The notes under the pieces are model-generated. The model saw only the letters and a list, made by a program, of their open reading frames with translations, was not told the DNA's origin and did no database searches. Both the position numbers and the translations under genes were made by a program. From Lachnospiraceae bacterium UBA3643 (lineage in GTDB: Bacteria > Bacillota > Clostridia > Lachnospirales > Lachnospiraceae): a DNA stretch of 9,964 nucleotides. The DNA lies in the NCBI GenBank assembly GCA_002373855.1, contig DFKO01000159.1, forward strand, positions 1 through 9,964, given 5' to 3'. Every line of letters starts with the position of its first letter. Within the stretch, counting starts at the first letter, position 1. Below are positions 6,424 through 9,964 of this stretch, in pieces.

Positions 6424-7605
6424 ATGGATAACTTCATGGATACCCTTGCAGACCGTTATAACGCGCAGGAGATGATCAGAGCCAATTCCCAGGCAGATAC
6501 GATGCAGATGGAGGGACTTGAGGAGCAGGTTGAGGCATACGAGGCCGTTCTTCAGGAGATGAGGAAATTAAATTATAAAAACGCTGAGCTGACCGAAAAG
6601 ATGTATACCCTCGTAGACGAGAGTATCGAAAAGGTCAGGACTCTTTCGATAGAGGCAAAAGAGGGCGACGCAGATGCTGCAGCTATCTCCAAAGAGATGT
6701 CTGAATCTGTGACTGATGCATTAAACGAGGCCATGAGCCAGGTGATCGCATCTACAAATGCCCTTGCAGACAAGGTTGAGGAGATCAAGGAGCAGACTGC
6801 CGCATCAAATGCAAATGCAGGTCAGACCGACACATTTGCAGCAGAGAGCATTAACGCAGGTATTGCTTCCGTTAATGATAATATTGCGGTGCTTAATGCA
6901 TCGGTAAATGACAATATCGCAAATCTTAATGCCGATATGACTGCTACCAGCAGTGCTGTCGCTTCTGTTAAGGAAAAGACAGACACTATTGATACATATG
7001 TAAGAGGACTCTTTGAGTCGGTTGAGGCTACCAAGTCAGCCCTATTAAAACTTTCTGAAAAGACAGCAGAGAGCAGCGACCAGGGCCAGGAGGTAGACAG
7101 TGAGGCCCTTAATAATGCGATGGCATCCATCGATGAGCTCAAGGAGAGCATCCGTACATTAAAGGCAGGTCAGGATGAGTCCAAGAATTCATTAAAGACA
7201 TCCTTTGACAGCGCTATCTACGGTCTTAAGCAGGACAACCGTGAAATCGTTGAGTTCATGCAGAGGATGAACTCAAATATCGTAGCTAAAAATGACGACT
7301 CTGATAAAGAGCAGAGAGAGCAGGAAGCCCTCGAGCGTGAGCAGGAAAACAAGAAAGCTTTCGAGGAGAGGATCAAGACAAATGAGGACTTCATGCACAG
7401 AGAGAGCGTCAAGGTATATCGTAACGTTCAGGCTGTCATAAATGAAAAGATCGATATCCAGACAGAAGCCCTCGAGATGAAGGTCAAGAAAAATGCGGCG
7501 CTCATGAACCAGGTCAAGATCCTCGCCATATTTGCAGTGATCCTCGGCGGAGTAGACATGGCAGGTATCATCGCAATCCTCCTTAAGCTGTTCGGAGTAT
7601 TATAA
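6424..7605 (+). CDS. Coiled-coil protein with C-terminal membrane anchor, unknown function
   Basis: I do not recognise a named family. The 393-residue protein has no signal peptide. Residues 1-360 are hydrophilic and rich in Glu, Ala, Lys, Asp, Ser and Gln, with long stretches compatible with coiled coil (for example LEEQVEAYEAVLQEMRKL near the N-terminus, and a Glu/Gln/Arg-rich block around QEREQEALEREQENKKAFEE). One hydrophobic segment or tight hairpin at about 366-391 ends the protein, so it is probably tail-anchored with the coiled coil in the cytoplasm. The composition resembles methyl-accepting or phage tail-type coiled coils, but no signalling hairpin motif was identified. A short duplication, ASVNDNIA-x-LN, occurs at about residues 148-169. 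The start is well supported by AGGAGG at 6407-6412, eleven bases before ATG. The M23 hydrolase gene follows after three bases, so the two are probably cotranscribed and translationally coupled. A role in envelope or septum organisation is inference. Confidence 0.85.
   Translation: MDNFMDTLADRYNAQEMIRANSQADTMQMEGLEEQVEAYEAVLQEMRKLNYKNAELTEKMYTLVDESIEKVRTLSIEAKEGDADAAAISKEMSESVTDALNEAMSQVIASTNALADKVEEIKEQTAASNANAGQTDTFAAESINAGIASVNDNIAVLNASVNDNIANLNADMTATSSAVASVKEKTDTIDTYVRGLFESVEATKSALLKLSEKTAESSDQGQEVDSEALNNAMASIDELKESIRTLKAGQDESKNSLKTSFDSAIYGLKQDNREIVEFMQRMNSNIVAKNDDSDKEQREQEALEREQENKKAFEERIKTNEDFMHRESVKVYRNVQAVINEKIDIQTEALEMKVKKNAALMNQVKILAIFAVILGGVDMAGIIAILLKLFGVL
6865..6930 (+). repeat. 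Tandem 33-base protein-level repeat inside the coiled-coil gene
   Basis: Units 6865-6897 (ASVNDNIAVLN) and 6898-6930 (ASVNDNIANLN) are adjacent and in frame. Ten of eleven residues are identical, while six of the ten matching codons differ at the third base. The duplication is therefore not recent, and the residues appear to be kept by selection. Confidence 0.9.
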
Positions 7606-7608
7606 AAA

Positions 7609-9234
7609 ATGGCATCTGTTTCGCGTGATACGAAAAATAACCATTCCAGATACGATAAACTTAGATCATTATCAAAATTAAGGGCTATCTTCCTGATAGT
7701 TTTTCTTTATATTATTTTTTTCCCCTCAATTGCAAAGTATGAGACCCAGGCACTAAACCGTTACACCATCAGTGTAAACGGTGTGGTTGTCGGCGTCACA
7801 GACAGCGAGAGCAAGATCAGGGACTTTTACAGGGAGGCCAGATGTATGCTGGCCGACTCTGCATCCGGCAATATGGTATTTGTCGAGGTCCCGGATATCT
7901 CATGTGAGGCTTCTGCCGTACTCAGCGGCCGTGTAGATCCCGATGAAGTGATCATAGAAAATATGTACAACGTCCTCTCAGAGTCAGTGGATGATTCGGT
8001 GAGCAAAGCTTACTACATAAAAGTAGGCGACGAGAATTATACCTTAAAGAGCTCGGACGATGTCCTTGCTTTTTTTGAGGACGCCATCTCCGTATATGAT
8101 GTCCAGAATACATTTGACGTAAGCCTCGGCTTTGATACGACCAGGCAGCTCAGCGTACTCTCTGCAAATATTTATAAAAAGGATACAGGGTCTGTCAGCG
8201 ACAATGAAGTCGTATCGGAAGAGTTTGCAGACGGATTCATCACCGGAGGATTTGAGGGTGATTTTTCGTATGATATCGCGGATATAAAGGATACGCTAAA
8301 GACAGGCTTTGATAAATATGACTACGGTATCGAGAGCATAGGCTTTTCAAAAAATATCGAGATAGTTGAGGCATATATAGATGAGGAAGATGTCATGGAC
8401 CTGGCATATGTTGAGGACATACTCCTTAATGAGCAGGAGGTCCAGCAGGTATATGAGGTAGTGGCGGGAGATACACTATCCGGCATCTCATTAAAGGTAA
8501 ACCTCCCTATGGATGCCTTAATAGAGATGAACAGTGCCCTCGATAATGAGTACTCCATAATAGTGCCGGGCCAGGAACTCGTCATCACTGTGCCGGAGCC
8601 GGCCCTCTCGGTTATATGGACAGAGCAGGCCAAGCTTGAGGAGGCATACAACCTGCCTACAGAATATATTTATAACGATTCATGGTTTACCACTGACTCC
8701 GTGACCCGCCAGCAGCCGTCTGCCGGATACCACGAGGCGGTCCTGCGTATCACCCATGAAAATGCGGATATCACCGATAAAGAGACAGTGTACGAGGTAG
8801 TCATAGCAGAGCCGATACAAAAGATCGTGGAGGTCGGAACCATCGTGCCGCCTACATATATCAAACCTCTTGCCGGCGGTCGTATCTCATCATATTTCGG
8901 ATACAGAAGTTCCCCGGGAGGTATCGGATCTACGTATCATAAGGGTATAGACTGGGCTACTCCTACAGGTACGCCTATCTACGCATCGTGCGGCGGTACG
9001 GTAGTATCGGCCGGATGGCGAGGCGGATACGGATACTGTATAGATATCAGCCACCCCGACGGCAAGACTACCCGGTATGCCCACCTTAGCAAGATTTATG
9101 TATCTGCAGGCCAGCAGGTGAGCCAGGGCCAGGTGATCGCCGCATCGGGCAGCACAGGTAATTCAACAGGACCTCATCTCCACTTTGAGATTATCATCGG
9201 TGGTACTCAGGTTAACCCGTTAAATTATTTATAA
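7609..9234 (+). CDS. Secreted or membrane-anchored LysM-G5-M23 peptidoglycan endopeptidase
   Basis: A zinc metallopeptidase that cuts peptide cross-links in peptidoglycan outside the membrane. Residues 1-25 are basic and 26-42 hydrophobic (signal anchor, cut or retained). An uncharacterised extracytoplasmic region covers about 45-280. A LysM domain lies at about 281-329 (YEVVAGDTLSGIS, then IIVPGQELVI) and binds glycan chains. A G5-like domain at about 330-411 has LPTEYIY near its start and ends in IVEVGT. The M23 domain (424-541) has intact catalytic residues: H444 and D448 in HKGID, H492 in RYAHL, and H523/H525 in HLHF. A complete metal site argues for an active enzyme, unlike degenerate EnvC/NlpD-type members. 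It starts three bases after the coiled-coil gene stop, with only GGAG (7594-7597) inside that gene as a possible RBS, which fits translational coupling. murA follows 107 bases later under its own promoter. Its 541-residue length is typical for multidomain clostridial M23 proteins. Confidence 0.93.
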   Translation: MASVSRDTKNNHSRYDKLRSLSKLRAIFLIVFLYIIFFPSIAKYETQALNRYTISVNGVVVGVTDSESKIRDFYREARCMLADSASGNMVFVEVPDISCEASAVLSGRVDPDEVIIENMYNVLSESVDDSVSKAYYIKVGDENYTLKSSDDVLAFFEDAISVYDVQNTFDVSLGFDTTRQLSVLSANIYKKDTGSVSDNEVVSEEFADGFITGGFEGDFSYDIADIKDTLKTGFDKYDYGIESIGFSKNIEIVEAYIDEEDVMDLAYVEDILLNEQEVQQVYEVVAGDTLSGISLKVNLPMDALIEMNSALDNEYSIIVPGQELVITVPEPALSVIWTEQAKLEEAYNLPTEYIYNDSWFTTDSVTRQQPSAGYHEAVLRITHENADITDKETVYEVVIAEPIQKIVEVGTIVPPTYIKPLAGGRISSYFGYRSSPGGIGSTYHKGIDWATPTGTPIYASCGGTVVSAGWRGGYGYCIDISHPDGKTTRYAHLSKIYVSAGQQVSQGQVIAASGSTGNSTGPHLHFEIIIGGTQVNPLNYL

Positions 9235-9250
9235 ATAATTTGTAATATTT

Positions 9251-9266
9251 TTGTCATTTTTGACAA
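9251..9266. promoter_or_regulatory. Palindrome overlapping the murA -35 element
   Basis: TTGTCA (9251-9256), TTTT, TGACAA (9261-9266) is a perfect 6-base inverted repeat whose right arm includes most of the -35 hexamer. That position would suit a repressor site. It could also be a very weak terminator stem for the M23 gene, but six AT-rich pairs with no T-run afterwards make this unlikely. Confidence 0.4.
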
Positions 9267-9288
9267 TGAATCATGTGTGTATTATAAT
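9260..9288 (+). promoter_or_regulatory. Exact-consensus sigma-A promoter upstream of murA
   Basis: TTGACA at 9260-9265 and TATAAT at 9283-9288 are separated by 17 bases, an exact match to the housekeeping promoter consensus at the optimal spacing. Predicted transcription starts near 9295, giving a leader of about 47 bases before murA, so murA has its own strong promoter in addition to any readthrough from the M23 gene. Confidence 0.85.
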
Positions 9289-9297
9289 ATCACATGA
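9271..9297. promoter_or_regulatory. Inverted repeat flanking the murA -10 element
   Basis: TCATGTG (9271-9277) and CACATGA (9291-9297) are perfect 7-base inverted arms, 13 bases apart, centred on the -10 hexamer and reaching the predicted start site. The geometry is that of an operator for a dimeric regulator. No regulator is identified in the window, and chance cannot be excluded in AT-rich DNA. Confidence 0.45.
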
Positions 9298-9341
9298 ATT
9301 TGGGCCTGATTTTGCTCAGACTCAAAATATAGAGGCTTATT

Positions 9342-9964
9342 ATGGATAAATACGCAATAATTGGTGGTCAGTCACTAAACGGTACAGTCGAGATAGGCGG
9401 CGCAAAAAATGCAGCCCTCGCCATCCTCTCGGCAGCAGTCATGACAGATGACCCCGTTATAATAGAAAATGTTCCGGATGTCCGTGATACGATGGTGCTC
9501 CTTCAGGCTATAGAGAGTATCGGCGTAAAGGTTGAGCACAGGGACAGACATACTGTATGTATGGACAGCTCACATATCACGGCATGTATCATAGATGATG
9601 ATTTCATGAAGCGTATCAGAGCTTCCTATTATATGATAGGAGCACTCCTTGGCAAGTACGGTCATGCGGAGGTACCTCTCCCCGGCGGATGCAATATCGG
9701 TATCAGGGCCATCGACCAGCACTTAAAGGGATTTAAAGCTCTCGGCGCTACTGTAGAGATAGAGCACGGTTCCATCATCGCTCATGCAGAGCACCTTACC
9801 GGCAACCATATCTTTATGGATAAGGTTTCCGTAGGAGCTACGATAAACGTCATGATGGCAGCCTGCATGGCATCCGGCAAGACTACTATAGAAAATGCAG
9901 CCAAAGAGCCCCATGTAGTAGATCTGGCCAACTTCCTTAACAGTATGGGAGCCAATATCAAGGG
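9342..9964 (+). CDS. murA: UDP-N-acetylglucosamine 1-carboxyvinyltransferase, N-terminal part (3' end outside window)
   Basis: Transfers enolpyruvate from PEP to UDP-GlcNAc, the first committed step of peptidoglycan precursor synthesis, in the cytoplasm. The 207 codons present cover about half of the usual 420 residues. Substrate-binding K22-N23 lies in GGAKNAAL. The RIRASYYMIGALLGKYG stretch carries the conserved Arg (R93). The active-site loop reads LPGGCNIGIRAID with the PEP-site Cys at residue 117; Cys rather than Asp is the fosfomycin-sensitive type. A downstream SVGATINVMMAA stretch also fits the family. The start at ATG 9342 is supported by AGAGG at 9331-9335 six bases upstream and by the normal MDKYAIIGGQ N-terminus. 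It lies 107 bases after the M23 gene. Many Firmicutes carry two MurA paralogues; which one this is cannot be decided here. Confidence 0.95.
   Translation, partial: MDKYAIIGGQSLNGTVEIGGAKNAALAILSAAVMTDDPVIIENVPDVRDTMVLLQAIESIGVKVEHRDRHTVCMDSSHITACIIDDDFMKRIRASYYMIGALLGKYGHAEVPLPGGCNIGIRAIDQHLKGFKALGATVEIEHGSIIAHAEHLTGNHIFMDKVSVGATINVMMAACMASGKTTIENAAKEPHVVDLANFLNSMGANIK

Noticed and set aside
9301..9320. CTGA/TCAG hairpin in the murA leader as a riboswitch or attenuator
   Set aside because: Only four base pairs with a six-base loop, and no conserved riboswitch core or T-run; the whole leader is under 50 bases.
1..9964. CRISPR array, tRNA or rRNA genes
   Set aside because: No regularly spaced direct repeats, cloverleaf-like segments with a T-loop signature, or rRNA conserved stretches were seen; nearly all of the window is protein coding.

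Overview
The window looks like a chromosomal segment of a Gram-positive Clostridia-type bacterium, most likely a Lachnospiraceae relative. This rests on the dnaE-pfkA neighbourhood, the secreted LysM/G5/M23 hydrolase beside murA, the Shine-Dalgarno style, and a relic of the AAA-ATPase/DUF1703 family that is abundant in gut Clostridia. The genus cannot be fixed from sequence alone. All genes found lie on the plus strand.

Layout. Bases 1-1113 are the C-terminal part of dnaE (replicative DNA polymerase alpha subunit). A promoter-bearing gap of about 100 bases leads to pfkA (1218-2222). The base composition then changes. Bases 2223 to about 4376 are clearly AT-rich and hold a polytopic membrane protein resembling GtrII-type glucosyltransferases (2252-3838). 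A broken, internally deleted relic of an AAA-ATPase/PD-(D/E)XK nuclease gene follows (about 3831-4329). This stretch reads as an accessory insertion into a housekeeping region.

At 4377-5507 comes a membrane-anchored SGNH/GDSL-fold protein in which the residues that name the family appear to be replaced, so it is a candidate pseudoenzyme. It is followed by a TrmH/SpoU-family RNA 2'-O-methyltransferase (5529-6305). A new transcription unit with its own promoter and strong ribosome-binding site carries a tail-anchored coiled-coil protein (6424-7605). Three bases later begins a secreted LysM-G5-M23 peptidoglycan hydrolase (7609-9234). The window ends in the first 207 codons of murA (9342 onward), preceded by an exact consensus sigma-A-type promoter inside two inverted repeats.

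How the parts work together. dnaE, pfkA and the methyltransferase are housekeeping functions (replication, glycolysis, RNA modification). The right half is an envelope module: MurA makes peptidoglycan precursor, the M23 enzyme cuts peptidoglycan, and the coiled-coil protein translated just ahead of it may position or regulate it, which is inference. The GtrII-like and SGNH-like proteins would also act at the membrane, possibly on surface glycans.

No tRNA, rRNA, CRISPR array, intact mobile element or recognisable defence operon was seen. The most unusual items are the degenerate SGNH protein, the decayed AAA-ATPase/nuclease relic, and the coiled-coil/M23 pair.
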